From Farysia itapuensis (lineage: Eukaryota; Basidiomycota; Ustilaginomycetes; Ustilaginales; Ustilaginaceae): 64,000 bases of DNA. This document shows, piece after piece, positions 29,030 to 39,160 of this stretch (position 1 is its first letter; every line of letters starts with the position of its first letter). A program made the position numbers and the translations under genes. The stretch is from contig JALBYC010000007.1 of the NCBI GenBank assembly GCA_023212645.1, positions 62,001 through 126,000 on the forward strand, read 5' to 3'. Below the pieces are notes generated by a model. It was not told the origin of the DNA and did no database searches. It worked only from the letters and a program-made list of their open reading frames with translations.

Positions 29030-30592
29030 TTAGTGCGTGGGGCTGGCGGAGCCGGATACGGATTTGGAAGAGGCGTTGAGATTGGGCGGGCAGCAAGATT
29101 CGGTCTGGCAGTCGTTATCTTTGCCACAGGCGATGAGGCAAGCGGTGTCGACTTTACCGACGGCGTCCTGAACCAGCTGTCCCTCGTGGGTCATCAATCT
29201 GCCCTGAGCGTCGGACTGCGCGACCTGCACACCAGAAAGAGCGGCGGCTTCCCGCAGACCACCTGGTACAAACTCGGGCTGGATTGTCGAGCTGTGAATC
29301 CCCCACGAGTGCAGACTCTCGCGAATCTCGGCGGCAATGGACATGTATTTTTCCGTCTGACCGGAGCTGCAGTCGACCAAGACGTGGACGGAGGCGACAA
29401 TCTTGCTCTCGGACAGCTGCCATACGTGCAGCTCGTGCAGGTTGAGCACGCCATCAACGGCTGCAATGCTATTGCGCACTGCTTCCAGCGATACCGATGT
29501 CGGCACGCCTTGCAGCAAAATGTACGATGCGGATTTGACCAACGGCAGTGCAGAGTGGAAGATAATGATGGTGATCAAGAACGAAATGGCCGGGTCCGAG
29601 TAGAAACGCCATGACGCCGAGGAAAGCATGATAAAGAGACCAGCGGCAATCACACCAACGTTGCCCAGCGCATCTCCCAGTACGTGCAGGAAGACGCCAC
29701 GCATGTTCATGGAGCCTTCGCCATGGCCGTGAGAATGACCGTGACTGTGTCCCGCATTGGCATTTGAAGCGGGAGGGGCAGCAGAGTGGGCAGCGTGGTT
29801 GTGCTTGCCGTGCGAGGAGGTTTTGCCGATCTTGGTGGCGGAGGAGGTTGGTGATCCTGTTGAGCCGTAGTCTTCGCCTCCGTTGGACATGAGGCGGGAT
29901 CGTTCGCTGAGGGAGCCCGAGTGGCCGTGTCGGGTAGTGGAGGCTGCTTCGTATCCGAGCTCGTGGGCAGCTTGGACCACGTACGCCCGTGTCTGAGCTG
30001 GGTGTCCGTACAGCGATCCGACCGAATCTTGTCGTCCTCGACCACGTTTGGCGTCTTCAGGCGATGAGATGGCTTCGCCAAGCACGTCATCCTGTTCGTG
30101 CGCATCCTCGGTAACTGCATGAGCGTGCGAGTGACCATCATGCGCACCATGACCATGAGACTCATGGCTGTGCGAGTGTCCACCATGTCCGACATCGTGG
30201 AAGAGAAGCAGACCGACCAGATTGCTCGCCAGACCGAGCGAGCCAACAATGACTACCAACTTGGGATTCGTCACCTCCGTCACATTGATGAAACGCTCCA
30301 GCGCCTCCATAAAAATACTGAAGCACAAGGCCAGCAGAAAGACACCGTTGATGAGCGCGCCCAAGATCTCAGCCCGTTGCCATCCATAGCTGAAGCGGTG
30401 ATCCGAAGATTTTGTGGAAAGTTTGACTGCCCACAGCGCCACGATGAGCGACATGACATCGTTGAGCATGTGGAAGCTGTCTGCCACCAAAGCCAATGAG
30501 CCTACGGCATAACCAGTGATGATCTCGATGAAGAAAAAGACGACGTCAATTACTAGCAGCGTAATTATACGCGATTCCTTGCTCCACGCCAT
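29030..30592 (-). CDS. ZRC1: Zrc1/Cot1-type zinc transporter (cation diffusion facilitator)
   Basis: This 520-residue protein moves Zn2+ (and perhaps Co2+) into the vacuole in exchange for protons. It starts MAWSKESRIITLLVIDVVFF. Helix II has SFHMLNDVMS and helix V VLGDALGNVG preceded by His; these HxxxD pairs form the transport site of zinc-selective CDFs. The loop after helix IV contains two histidine-rich stretches (HGGHSHSHESHGHGAHDGH and AGHSHGHSHGHGEG), separated by about 110 Ser/Gly-rich residues, making this loop unusually long. The C-terminal cytosolic domain is present (LHELHVWQLSESKIVASVHV), and the extreme C-terminus is Cys-rich (CGKDNDCQTESCC). Divergent from RPN1 (255 bp), so the promoter is shared. 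Confidence 0.94.
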   Translation of the reverse strand: MAWSKESRIITLLVIDVVFFFIEIITGYAVGSLALVADSFHMLNDVMSLIVALWAVKLSTKSSDHRFSYGWQRAEILGALINGVFLLALCFSIFMEALERFINVTEVTNPKLVVIVGSLGLASNLVGLLLFHDVGHGGHSHSHESHGHGAHDGHSHAHAVTEDAHEQDDVLGEAISSPEDAKRGRGRQDSVGSLYGHPAQTRAYVVQAAHELGYEAASTTRHGHSGSLSERSRLMSNGGEDYGSTGSPTSSATKIGKTSSHGKHNHAAHSAAPPASNANAGHSHGHSHGHGEGSMNMRGVFLHVLGDALGNVGVIAAGLFIMLSSASWRFYSDPAISFLITIIIFHSALPLVKSASYILLQGVPTSVSLEAVRNSIAAVDGVLNLHELHVWQLSESKIVASVHVLVDCSSGQTEKYMSIAAEIRESLHSWGIHSSTIQPEFVPGGLREAAALSGVQVAQSDAQGRLMTHEGQLVQDAVGKVDTACLIACGKDNDCQTESCCPPNLNASSKSVSGSASPTH

Positions 30593-30847
30593 TGTGTGAA
30601 AGAGAAGTAGGCGCAGTTGATGGTGGGATCAATGAATGTCTGTCATACACTCATACGGCGGCCGTTTACGGCTTCGGCGAAAAAAAAAAACGAGAATACT
30701 GGCTGTTAGAGTGAGAGGTGTAGCCACAGATGTTAGAGTGAGACTGGTCAAAAGTGGAGTTAAAGTGATCGGCTGTTGCGCGTCCAAGAAGGTTGGCTCG
30801 ACTTGTCCACCGAGTGTTGCTCTTTCACCACACCACCATTCTACACA

Positions 30848-33712
30848 ATGGCACGCGGAGACGGACAGGAGCTCGGCCTCACCGTTCCTTCCGAGGACCC
30901 AAAAAAGACTCAGGAACAGAAGGACAAGGAAAAGGCGCGCGAAGAGGCTACCCGTAAAGGTCTGCCGCCACTCGCAGACAAGAAGTCTGCCGACAAAGAC
31001 AAGCCCGAAGATGAACTTAGCGAAGAAGACCTCCAGCTCAAGAACGAGCTCGAGATGCTCGTCGAACGGCTCAAAGAGGAGGACGCGTCTCTCTACCGTC
31101 CCGCTCTCGAGTCGCTTCGCACCTTGATCCGAACCAGCACCTCGTCCATGACCTCTGTCCCAAAGCCACTCAAGTTTCTTCGTCCCCATTACCCAGACCT
31201 CAAGTCCATCTACGAGGAGTGGAAAGCCGGCGACTCTGAAAAGAGTCTCTTGGCCGAGATCCTTTCAGTTCTCGCCATGACCTATTCAGATAACGGTCAG
31301 AGAGAGACACTGCAGTTCCGTCTCAAGGCCAACCTGGTGGGGCAGGGAAAGTCGGAGGACCCCGGTCTGTGGGGTCACGAGTATATGCGCCATTTGGCAT
31401 CAGAACTCGGTGAAGAGTACGATGCGCGGTCCACAACCGAGCAAGGTACGGACGAGCTGCTGCAGCTCGCCCTACAAGTAGTCCCATTCAGCCTGTCTCA
31501 CAACGCCGAAGCCGACGCAGTTGATCTCCTGCTTGAGCTAGAGGCCATCGACAAGTTGCCGCAATTCGTCGACAAGGACACGTATGCACGTGTCTGTCTC
31601 TACATGGTCAGCTGCGTCAATCTTCTCGTACCGCCGGATGATGCCATGTTCCTGCGAACCGCGCACGAGATTTACCGCAAACACGAACGTTATACAGAGG
31701 CAATGACCCTGGCCCTGCGGCTGGGCGACAGGGATCTCATCCGATCCGATTTCGAAGCACCCAAAAACTACACTATGCGCAAACAGCTCGCGTTCATGCT
31801 TGCACGACAGCAGATCCCCATCGAGTGGCTTCAAGATGAAGAAGACCCACTCTCTGACGTACAGCTGCTCGACATCATGTACAACTCTCAGCTTTCGCGT
31901 CACTTTGTCAGTTTCGGAAAAGAACTCAACGTGTACGAGCCAAAGAGCCTCGAGGATATCTACAAGACGCATCTGGAAACCTCTCACACTGGCCTTGGCA
32001 CCTCGGTCGACTCTGCGCGTGGCAACTTGGCAAGCACATTCGTAAACGCCTTTGTCAACGCTGGATTCGGCAATGACAAGCTCATGGTCGACGCACCAGA
32101 GGGCAACTCGTGGATCTACAAGAACAAAGACCACGGCATGCTTTCCGCGGCCGCTTCCTTGGGCATGAGCTTGCTCTGGAACACCGAGACCGGCCTCGAC
32201 CAGATCGACAAGTACACGTACTCGTCCGAAGAGTCGATCAAGGCTGGTGCCTTCTTGGCGTACGGAGTCGTGCATTCTGGTTTGCGAACAGAACTGGACG
32301 AGGCACTAGCGTTGCTGTCGGAACACATCGAGTCAAAGAGTGTTCCATTGCAAATCTCGGCCATTGTCGGTCTTGGTCTAGCCTACGCTGGCTTCTGCAG
32401 AGAAGATATTGTATCTCTCCTGCTGCCACACATTGCTGATGAGACAACGCCGATGGAGGTAGCCGCCATGGCTTCCCTCGCGCTCGGCTTCATCTTTGTC
32501 GGCAGCTGTCACGGCGAGATTGTACCGACCATCTTGCAAAGTATGATGGAGTGTGATCCGGCCCAGCTCGATGACAAGTGGGCTCGGTTCATGATTCTCG
32601 GTCTGGCTCTACTTTTCCTCGGCAAGCAAGACGAGAGCGATGCGACCATCGAGACTCTCAAAGCGATTGATCATCCTATCGCCAAGCAGGCGCAGGTGCT
32701 GGTCGACATGTGCTCGTATGCCGGTACCGGAAATGTGCTCAAGGTGCAAAAGATGCTGCACTACTGCACCGAGCGACCCGAGCCCGAGCAGGCCGAAAGC
32801 AATGCTGAAGGAGGCGAGACAAATGGCATTAACGGTGCCAATGCGACTGGATCCGATGCACCTGCCAGCGATGCGGACCGGGAGAAGGCAGACGGCGAGA
32901 AGGGCGAGAAGGACAACCTGTTCCAGACATTTGCAGTGATCGGTATCGCGCTAGTGACGATGGGAGAAGATGTCGGTGCCGAGATGGCCCTCCGACACTT
33001 GTCGCATCTGATGCACTATGGCGAGCCGTCGATTCGTCGAGCGGTCCCACTGGCACTGGCCTTGCTGCACCCGTCGAATCCCGCGATGCCGGTTCTCGAT
33101 ACGCTGTCGAAATACTCGCACGACTCCGACTTGGACGTTGCGCTCAACGCGATTCTGGCCATGGGCTTGGTCGGCGCTGGCTCGAACAACGCGCGTCTGG
33201 CGCAAATGCTGCGTCAGCTGGCGGGATACTACCACAAGGAACCGGACTGCTTGTTCATGGTCCGTGTCGCTCAGGGACTGATACACATGGGCAAGGGCAC
33301 GATTGGCATTAATCCCTTCCACACTGACCGTCAGCTCATGTCGCGCACCGCGGTCGCCGGCATTCTCGCGCTCTTGGTCAGCTTCACCGACGCACGTGGC
33401 TTTGTGCTGGACCAGAGCCATTGGATGCTCTACTTCCTCGCGTCAGCCATGTACCCGCGCTTCCTGATCACACTCGATGAAAACCTGGACGCACTGCCGA
33501 CGTCGGTCCGCGTAGGTAAGGCGGTAGACGTGGTGGGGCAAGCAGGTAAGCCACGCACCATCTCGGGCTTCCAGACACACACCACCCCTGTCCGTGTCGG
33601 AACACACGAACGCGCCGAACTCGCCACCGAAGAATACCTCAGCTATCCACACGTCCTCGAAGGCTTCTCCATTCTCCTCCCCAACCCTGGCTACGTCAAA
33701 GAAGATCTCTAG
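30848..33712 (+). CDS. RPN1: Rpn1, 26S proteasome regulatory-particle subunit
   Basis: This 954-residue protein is the largest base subunit of the 19S particle and binds ubiquitin-like shuttle factors and Ubp6. The N-terminus is Lys/Glu-rich with the conserved EDELSEEDLQLKNELEMLVE; LRPHYPDLKSIYEEW follows near residue 110. The toroid of proteasome/cyclosome repeats runs from about 400 to 800 (SLGMSLLWNTETGLDQIDKY, AIVGLGLAYAGFCREDIVSL, ASLALGFIFVGSCHGEI). An acidic Asn/Gly/Ala-rich insert (about residues 645-690) interrupts the repeats. The C-terminal block (HAPVR-like TTPVRVGTHERAELATEEY, then LEGFSILLPNPGY) is complete. The start at 30848 (MARGDG) follows a leader ending CTACACA. Convergent with SAM50 (110 bp). 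Confidence 0.96.
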   Translation: MARGDGQELGLTVPSEDPKKTQEQKDKEKAREEATRKGLPPLADKKSADKDKPEDELSEEDLQLKNELEMLVERLKEEDASLYRPALESLRTLIRTSTSSMTSVPKPLKFLRPHYPDLKSIYEEWKAGDSEKSLLAEILSVLAMTYSDNGQRETLQFRLKANLVGQGKSEDPGLWGHEYMRHLASELGEEYDARSTTEQGTDELLQLALQVVPFSLSHNAEADAVDLLLELEAIDKLPQFVDKDTYARVCLYMVSCVNLLVPPDDAMFLRTAHEIYRKHERYTEAMTLALRLGDRDLIRSDFEAPKNYTMRKQLAFMLARQQIPIEWLQDEEDPLSDVQLLDIMYNSQLSRHFVSFGKELNVYEPKSLEDIYKTHLETSHTGLGTSVDSARGNLASTFVNAFVNAGFGNDKLMVDAPEGNSWIYKNKDHGMLSAAASLGMSLLWNTETGLDQIDKYTYSSEESIKAGAFLAYGVVHSGLRTELDEALALLSEHIESKSVPLQISAIVGLGLAYAGFCREDIVSLLLPHIADETTPMEVAAMASLALGFIFVGSCHGEIVPTILQSMMECDPAQLDDKWARFMILGLALLFLGKQDESDATIETLKAIDHPIAKQAQVLVDMCSYAGTGNVLKVQKMLHYCTERPEPEQAESNAEGGETNGINGANATGSDAPASDADREKADGEKGEKDNLFQTFAVIGIALVTMGEDVGAEMALRHLSHLMHYGEPSIRRAVPLALALLHPSNPAMPVLDTLSKYSHDSDLDVALNAILAMGLVGAGSNNARLAQMLRQLAGYYHKEPDCLFMVRVAQGLIHMGKGTIGINPFHTDRQLMSRTAVAGILALLVSFTDARGFVLDQSHWMLYFLASAMYPRFLITLDENLDALPTSVRVGKAVDVVGQAGKPRTISGFQTHTTPVRVGTHERAELATEEYLSYPHVLEGFSILLPNPGYVKEDL

Positions 33713-33822
33713 CCATCGTCCCCACACGCACAAAGCACCACTGGCCAAAAGAGAAATGTAGAGCTTTTTTTTGGCACTGAGACGTTTGCAGGAAGTGTGT
33801 GTGTAGGGGTGGGAGGGGGGGA

Positions 33823-35658
33823 TTAGAGGAACTGAATGCCGATGCCGAATTGGAGGCCTTTGCGCGGGGAGTCGCCCGTGCGGGCTGTGAGGGGCAGTCC
33901 TGCATTGAACTCGACTCTGAGCGGGCCTTGGAGGTAGACGATGCCCAGACCCATGCTCGTGCTCGGTTGGAGGAGTTCCTTCCACCCCCCACCACCACCA
34001 GCAGCAGCAGCGGGGGTGGCGATGGGGGTGATGGGTAGTTGGGCTAGTTGTCCGGCGTTGAGGAAGGAGTGGAGTTGGATTGGCCAGTGGGGTTTGCGTG
34101 GAACGGGGGTGAGGAGGGAGACGCCTGTTGCCCAAAAGGCGTCGCCGCCGAGAGAGTCCAGTTTGGACTTGGGACCGAGCGAGTTCAATCGGAACATCCT
34201 GAGCGATGTAGGCCCGCCTAGATGGAAGCGGTCGCTCAAGTGCGGAGCGTTTTTGCCCAGGGGGTGAATCCACCCAGCTCGCAAACCCAACGTCGCCCTT
34301 ACCGGTCCCCAAAACGGCGCAGCAGCAGCAGCGATGTCGTCGTGAGGCTGCTGGTAGATGCACCGCCCTGTGAATGCTTCAGCTTCGGCTTTGAGGTGTG
34401 CGGCGTCTCCACCGAGTCCGGCGTATTGCAGGGTTGTTTTGCTCAGCGTGCCGCGTGTGGGGAGGACGGGATCATCGCGAGAGTCGCGCGTGTACGTCCA
34501 GCTCACAGCCGACTTGACACTGGGCGAAACAGCCAGTTTGCGAACAGCGATCGAGGCGTCCGGCAACAGCCTTGCCAACTGACGAACCGAAGCTTCGTAC
34601 GAGACCTCATGCTGGGTCTTCACCCTCGCTGCGTGCTCATCGGCAGTGTCACTGACGAGATCGACCGTGCTGCCCGTGGTAAGAGCAGCTCGAAGACCGT
34701 GTGTGGACTCGCTGCACGATGCGAAGGACGAAAAGTCGCGCTCGAGCTTGAAAGCGGAGAGTGCAAAGCGGTGGTCTACGTTGGAAGGGAGGGGAGCGGT
34801 AAAGTCGATGTTGAACGCTTGCCTTGTGCGCGTACCGAAAGATGCGGAGCCATGGATAGACTCAGCACCGCCAAACACGTTGCGCACCCTACCCTGTACG
34901 GAGGCAGACCCCTCGCCATTACCGACGTCGGTGGAGGATTTGAGGAAGACACGACCGCGGGGTTTGCCACAGTGCAGAATCACGTCGACGTCTTCCTCGC
35001 CCGCACCAGGGGCGAGCGATGGCGCGAGCGTCGCCTGAACCGAGGAGAATACATCCAACTTGTCCAAATCGCCCGCCAGAGCGGAGGTTAGCGTGAGAAT
35101 CGAGGGTAGCGTCGTTGGTTGTCCCGGCTGAATGTGCGATGTCCGGTCTCCGTACATCAGCGTGCTGAGCAGAAGCGTTGACGCCGACATCTGCGTCGAG
35201 GAGAGCGAAGCATCCATATATGGCCTGCACATCGACGCAAGGAACCCAGGCCGCAGCACCGACCCTGCCGCACCGGTGATCTGCACCGCGTTCAGCCGCA
35301 ACATCGGCGTCGGCGCAAACGGCATCCCTCCTCCACCACTGCCCTGCCGTTGAAACACCTCGCTTGCCCTGAGCAGGTTGTGTGGCCGCATCTCTACCTC
35401 CTCGCCACCACCGCTTGTCGGCAGGTGTTCTGGCTCTGTGCTGCTGGGAGCAGTGTGCGATTCTGAGCCGAGACCGGGAGTGGGAAGCGCGCCATCCTGC
35501 TCAGGCTGCGCAGATGGCAAAGGGCTGCTGCCCGTCTCCAGCGGTGGATGTGAGAATGTGCCTTCTGCCTCGGCAGTAGCAGCAGCAGCCGCAGCTCGAG
35601 CTTCAGCCTGGTCCGACTGCTTGTTCTGACGCTGTTCGCGCAAGCTACTGAACTCCAT
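33823..35658 (-). CDS. SAM50: Sam50/Tob55, mitochondrial outer-membrane beta-barrel insertase
   Basis: This 611-residue Omp85-family protein is the core of the SAM complex that inserts beta-barrel proteins. The N-terminal ~140 residues are Ala/Gln/Pro/Glu-rich, making it longer than yeast Sam50 (about 480). A single POTRA-like region is expected next (NAVQITGAAGSVLRPGFLAS, VDVFSSVQATLAP-like strands near 235). The barrel shows the family motifs DRFHLGGPTSLRMFR (the conserved loop-6 region is here degenerate to LGGPTSLRMF) and SLGGDAFWATGVSLLTPVP. The last strand ends KGLQFGIGIQFL, fitting a mitochondrial beta-signal. I chose the ATG at 35658 (MEFSSLREQ); upstream in-frame sequence has only a TTG. 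Divergent from RPC25 (208 bp). Confidence 0.9.
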   Translation of the reverse strand: MEFSSLREQRQNKQSDQAEARAAAAAATAEAEGTFSHPPLETGSSPLPSAQPEQDGALPTPGLGSESHTAPSSTEPEHLPTSGGGEEVEMRPHNLLRASEVFQRQGSGGGGMPFAPTPMLRLNAVQITGAAGSVLRPGFLASMCRPYMDASLSSTQMSASTLLLSTLMYGDRTSHIQPGQPTTLPSILTLTSALAGDLDKLDVFSSVQATLAPSLAPGAGEEDVDVILHCGKPRGRVFLKSSTDVGNGEGSASVQGRVRNVFGGAESIHGSASFGTRTRQAFNIDFTAPLPSNVDHRFALSAFKLERDFSSFASCSESTHGLRAALTTGSTVDLVSDTADEHAARVKTQHEVSYEASVRQLARLLPDASIAVRKLAVSPSVKSAVSWTYTRDSRDDPVLPTRGTLSKTTLQYAGLGGDAAHLKAEAEAFTGRCIYQQPHDDIAAAAAPFWGPVRATLGLRAGWIHPLGKNAPHLSDRFHLGGPTSLRMFRLNSLGPKSKLDSLGGDAFWATGVSLLTPVPRKPHWPIQLHSFLNAGQLAQLPITPIATPAAAAGGGGGWKELLQPSTSMGLGIVYLQGPLRVEFNAGLPLTARTGDSPRKGLQFGIGIQFL

Positions 35659-35866
35659 CACCGGCCACAGAGTTGGAAGAAAGCCCCAAAGCTGTCCTGT
35701 CAAACCGCGATCCGGTGCCTTAAAAAACGTCCATTTTCGCAGCCCACTTCTTTTTTCATTATTGAGATTTCCGGACTCTTTTTCCGCACCACCACCACCA
35801 CCATTGCTGGGACAGTTGCGAGGGGGGTCATGTCATTGTGAAAAGGTGGGGGGTTAATCCGCCGCG

Positions 35867-36592
35867 ATGTTTGTCCTGTCAGAGATACAAGACACCATCT
35901 CTATCCATCCCTCGTCGTTCGCACAGCCAGCACTGGCCAGCATCGAGGATAGGATCAATGGCAAGTATGCCAACAAGATTCTCGTCGACGTCGGTCTCTG
36001 CATCTCGTTGTTTGATATCACCAAATGCAGCGAGGGGAAAGTGCGATTTGGAGATGGATGTCTTTACCACCATGTTGTATTCCGCATGGTGGTCTTTCGG
36101 CCTTTTGCACAGGAGATTCTCGTTGGAAAAGTCAAGAGTTCCGATGAGGCTGGGGTGAGGTTGACGCTGGGGTTTTTTGACGATATACACGTGCCGGCAC
36201 ACTTGATACCCAAGCCATGTGCATTTGATCACCAGGAGCGGGCATGGTTCTGGCTATACGAGGCACGAAACGAGACCATCGCCAACGATCCTCTACTCAG
36301 CACCCCCGAAGAACGCATGTACATCGACGCCGGTGAACTCATCCGCTTCTCCGTCGAAAGCGATACCTTCTACGACGCAGAACCCGGCCCCCACCACCCT
36401 TCTTCTTCCACCACAACTACTGCAGCAACAACAACAACGTCGTCGTCAGATCAGAAATCACTGGGTCTCCATCACAATCAGCATACGGCAAAAGACGCAC
36501 GTCCCCACTACACAATCACTGCCTCCATCGCAGGCACCGGCCTAGGCCTCGTCTCCTGGTGGGCAGGCGCACAAGCTCAGCAAGACGAGTAA
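35867..36592 (+). CDS. RPC25: Rpc25/RPC8, RNA polymerase III stalk subunit
   Basis: This 241-residue protein is the Pol III counterpart of Rpb7; with Rpc17 it forms the stalk used in initiation. The N-terminal Rpb7-like domain reads MFVLSEIQDTISIHPSSF, then VDVGLCISLFDITKCSEG. The S1-like half follows (VFRMVVFRPFAQEILVGKVK, GVRLTLGFFDDIHVPAHLIP). A family-specific insert in the C-terminal region is extended here by a Thr/Ser/His-rich segment (about residues 175-215), and the protein ends TGLGLVSWWAGAQAQQDE. It is about 30 residues longer than the yeast protein. The frame is intact with no intron. Convergent with the RhoGAP gene (295 bp). Confidence 0.94.
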   Translation: MFVLSEIQDTISIHPSSFAQPALASIEDRINGKYANKILVDVGLCISLFDITKCSEGKVRFGDGCLYHHVVFRMVVFRPFAQEILVGKVKSSDEAGVRLTLGFFDDIHVPAHLIPKPCAFDHQERAWFWLYEARNETIANDPLLSTPEERMYIDAGELIRFSVESDTFYDAEPGPHHPSSSTTTTAATTTTSSSDQKSLGLHHNQHTAKDARPHYTITASIAGTGLGLVSWWAGAQAQQDE

Positions 36593-36887
36593 AATAAGGT
36601 CGTAATGCATTTCAACGTCATTAATTTGCAGTCCGGGAGGCGGAAAGTGGTGTGAAAAAAACAACTTTGAGGTGGTGACAAAAACAGGATCTGCCCCGTG
36701 AGCCAAGGCAGTGACGAAGACGAAAAGAGGGGGAAAGTAAGTATGAGTTCAGCAAACAGGAAACGTCCGTAGTGAGTAGAGGCAAGAGAAGGGAGGGGGG
36801 TGCAAATGTCCATAAGATAAGAGGGGAAATGAATTGTTCTTTGGCAGAGACTGCGCTTGCGTGGTCCATGGGGGTTTTAGAGGTGGG

Positions 36888-38456
36888 TTATTTTGCGTCG
36901 GCTTCCATTGGACGGGACTCGGCGACTGGCGAGATCTTGGAGTTGGGCGGCGAGGGAAGGCTTGTTGGAGGCTTCTCTGACGGTACAGCGGACGACATGG
37001 TGGAAGCAGCGCCAGCTGAGCTCGTCGATTTGCGCACCGACGTGCCCGTCACTTCAAGAGACTTTTTCGACGATTTGCCTTCGCCGGTGCTGGAGGCTGC
37101 TTTTTGCATGGATGCACTTTTGGGTGCTGGAGGCGGTGGAATGAGTGCGGCAACGATGCGCGCCTCTTCTTCCTCGGACAGACGCTGGTTTCCCGTAGAT
37201 CCCCGCGGCCGTCGGAATTTGCGAGTGCTGGTGCCAACCTCGACCATCTTGCGTGAGGGTGCAGTTCGGCTTCTTCGCAGGCCTGTTGAGCCAGTCAGAG
37301 CCTTTTCCGAAGACATGGCTCCCGGTGTCTCGTCTTCGTCGCTACTTGCGTCGCTCTTGACAGTTCGCAGGCCAGCCGAGAAGCGCTTGACGTTGCTCGT
37401 CTTGGATTTGGATGGCGACTGAATTCTGTACAGATTAGCGCCACCACCCTCGTGAACGACGAGTTCACCTTGATCTTCATCACTGTCCGAAGGCTCCAAC
37501 AGATCTTCGCCCTCGACAGGCTTGGACACGGCCGTCAACTCTTCCTGCGGCAGAGTCGAGCTTGGCTGAGGCTGCATGCCCAGCACAAACTGGTCCTGGT
37601 GATTGATCAGCATTTCGAGTACTTGCACGGCCAACTTGTGCTCGATGGGCGATTGTACATGCGATGGATGGGAAAACATGCCTGGCTGGAACATGACGGC
37701 AAGGTTGCTGGCAGGCATTCGATTCTTGTCCGATTTGCGTGCAAATACGGCGAGCAGATCAAGCACATACAGCAGCAAGTACTGACTGGCTGGTGACATG
37801 CTCGAGATGAGTAAGCGATACGTTTTGATCGCGCCCTCTTGGTCAAACGGTTTCTTGGCCATGACGTTGCGGAATTCAGTGTACAGATCGTGGGGGACGA
37901 TGGGCTCTGGCATGTGGTTGAAGTATCTTCTCAATACACTGGCAGCATCGTGCACGCTGTACTTTGTCCAGTCGACCGATTTGCCGTATCTGGGAGGCGT
38001 GTCAAAGATGTCCTGAAGTTCCTTCATCCGCTTCTGAGAGCCAGCGATGCGAAAGACTCCTTCGACTTCCGTAGCATTTTCTTTGAGGTAGAGACCGACC
38101 TTGGCGACAATGACGGGAACGTAGCCCCAGACGTATTGTTGGCCGTCGTCTCCAGCCACGCTGATGGCTACGCTGGCATACTTGAGAGACTGTCGAAGAG
38201 GCACGCCAAACACTTTGTTCTCGATCGGCTTCTTTTGACGTGGTTTGGTGAAAGAGGCCCACCATGCACGAAGGCTGGCTTTGGTTGATGCTTGTTCTTC
38301 CGACGATGTCTTGTTGAGCTTTGGCCAAGATGGGCCGGACTGGATGTGGGAGGTAGACGCTGCCAACGGGTTAGAGATGGACTCGGTGGCGGCGGGTGGC
38401 TGACTGTGTGTCGAGACGCCGCCACGAGAGATGGCTTTGGTGAGAGGAGCCGGCAT
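36888..38456 (-). CDS. Sac7-family RhoGAP
   Basis: The predicted protein has 522 residues. After a Ser/Thr-rich N-terminus of about 75 residues comes KVFGVPLRQSLKYASVAIS, then GDDGQQYVWGYVPVIVAKVG, the signature of the Sac7/Bag7 group of Rho GTPase-activating proteins. VEGVFRIAGSQKRMKEL holds the catalytic arginine finger (Arg near residue 139), and NLAVMFQPGMF the conserved Asn helix. The GAP domain ends near residue 290 (INHQDQFVLGMQ). The rest is Ser-rich and probably disordered, with basic patches. Sac7-type GAPs switch off Rho1 in cell-wall integrity and actin control; the target here is inferred. No other domain is present. Confidence 0.92.
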   Translation of the reverse strand: MPAPLTKAISRGGVSTHSQPPAATESISNPLAASTSHIQSGPSWPKLNKTSSEEQASTKASLRAWWASFTKPRQKKPIENKVFGVPLRQSLKYASVAISVAGDDGQQYVWGYVPVIVAKVGLYLKENATEVEGVFRIAGSQKRMKELQDIFDTPPRYGKSVDWTKYSVHDAASVLRRYFNHMPEPIVPHDLYTEFRNVMAKKPFDQEGAIKTYRLLISSMSPASQYLLLYVLDLLAVFARKSDKNRMPASNLAVMFQPGMFSHPSHVQSPIEHKLAVQVLEMLINHQDQFVLGMQPQPSSTLPQEELTAVSKPVEGEDLLEPSDSDEDQGELVVHEGGGANLYRIQSPSKSKTSNVKRFSAGLRTVKSDASSDEDETPGAMSSEKALTGSTGLRRSRTAPSRKMVEVGTSTRKFRRPRGSTGNQRLSEEEEARIVAALIPPPPAPKSASMQKAASSTGEGKSSKKSLEVTGTSVRKSTSSAGAASTMSSAVPSEKPPTSLPSPPNSKISPVAESRPMEADAK

Positions 38457-39160
38457 GATGAGTCAGCCCTAAAAAGCAGGGCAGACAATCAATCAGAGCG
38501 AAGCGTTGGCAGCAAGAAAAGTGGGCGAGATCGGGCTGTGAGGCATGCGTGTATGCGGAGAAATGGTATCAACAGTGATGATGGGTCCGTGTGTCACTGA
38601 TCGTGATGGGGCAAAGGTGCGAGTCAAGGAGAGTGAGAGGAGCGCTGCGATAGGGAAAAGGGAGGGAGGGGTGCGGCCAAGGATGGGAGATGGGAGTGCA
38701 GAGTGAGGTGTATGCTTGACGATGATACATCGATATGCCAATTGCGCATTATTGATAGCGCCCAATCCGAAATCCCTCTGCCAAAAGCAAAAGCGCAGTC
38801 AATCACAATCACAATCACAATGGGATCGACGATGCACACTGCCTGCATAATTCAAGTCAATTTCCAAAACAAAAACAAACCAAACCAAAACATCCGACGT
38901 GAGAAAAAAAAGGAGTCAAGACCCAGGCCAGTCCGTCTCCTCTCCTGCCACCCCGATTTCGCCGAATCAAAGGCGACTAAAGCCATACATTAAGTGGCCG
39001 ATGCGGAGTTCCAACCACCTACGAGCATCGCAGGTCTCAATCTCATGTCCCTTTGCAGATCATCGCTTCATCGCCAAACATGTGGCAATACCGCTCTAAC
39101 ATCGCAAAAGGCAACCATGCTTTCCTGTGGTATCGACAAAGGGGGTGATAGAATGAGGAG
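38457..39160. other. Intergenic, RhoGAP promoter and 3' end of the lysine-rich protein gene
   Basis: 704 bp between two minus-strand genes, one of the longest gaps here. It contains three tandem AATCAC units (38801-38818) and a low-complexity A/C-rich stretch (38860-38925). Short frames on both strands have no coding character. No RNA gene is recognised. Confidence 0.45.
38801..38818. repeat. AATCAC x3 tandem repeat
   Basis: Three consecutive AATCAC hexamers are seen directly, in the intergenic region upstream of the RhoGAP gene. Confidence 0.9.

Noticed and set aside
34222..35091. 289-codon plus-strand frame
   Set aside because: It is antisense to SAM50 and shows no domain; a shadow of GC-rich coding sequence.
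36772..37422. 216-codon plus-strand frame
   Set aside because: It is antisense to the Ser-rich RhoGAP tail, with no independent support.
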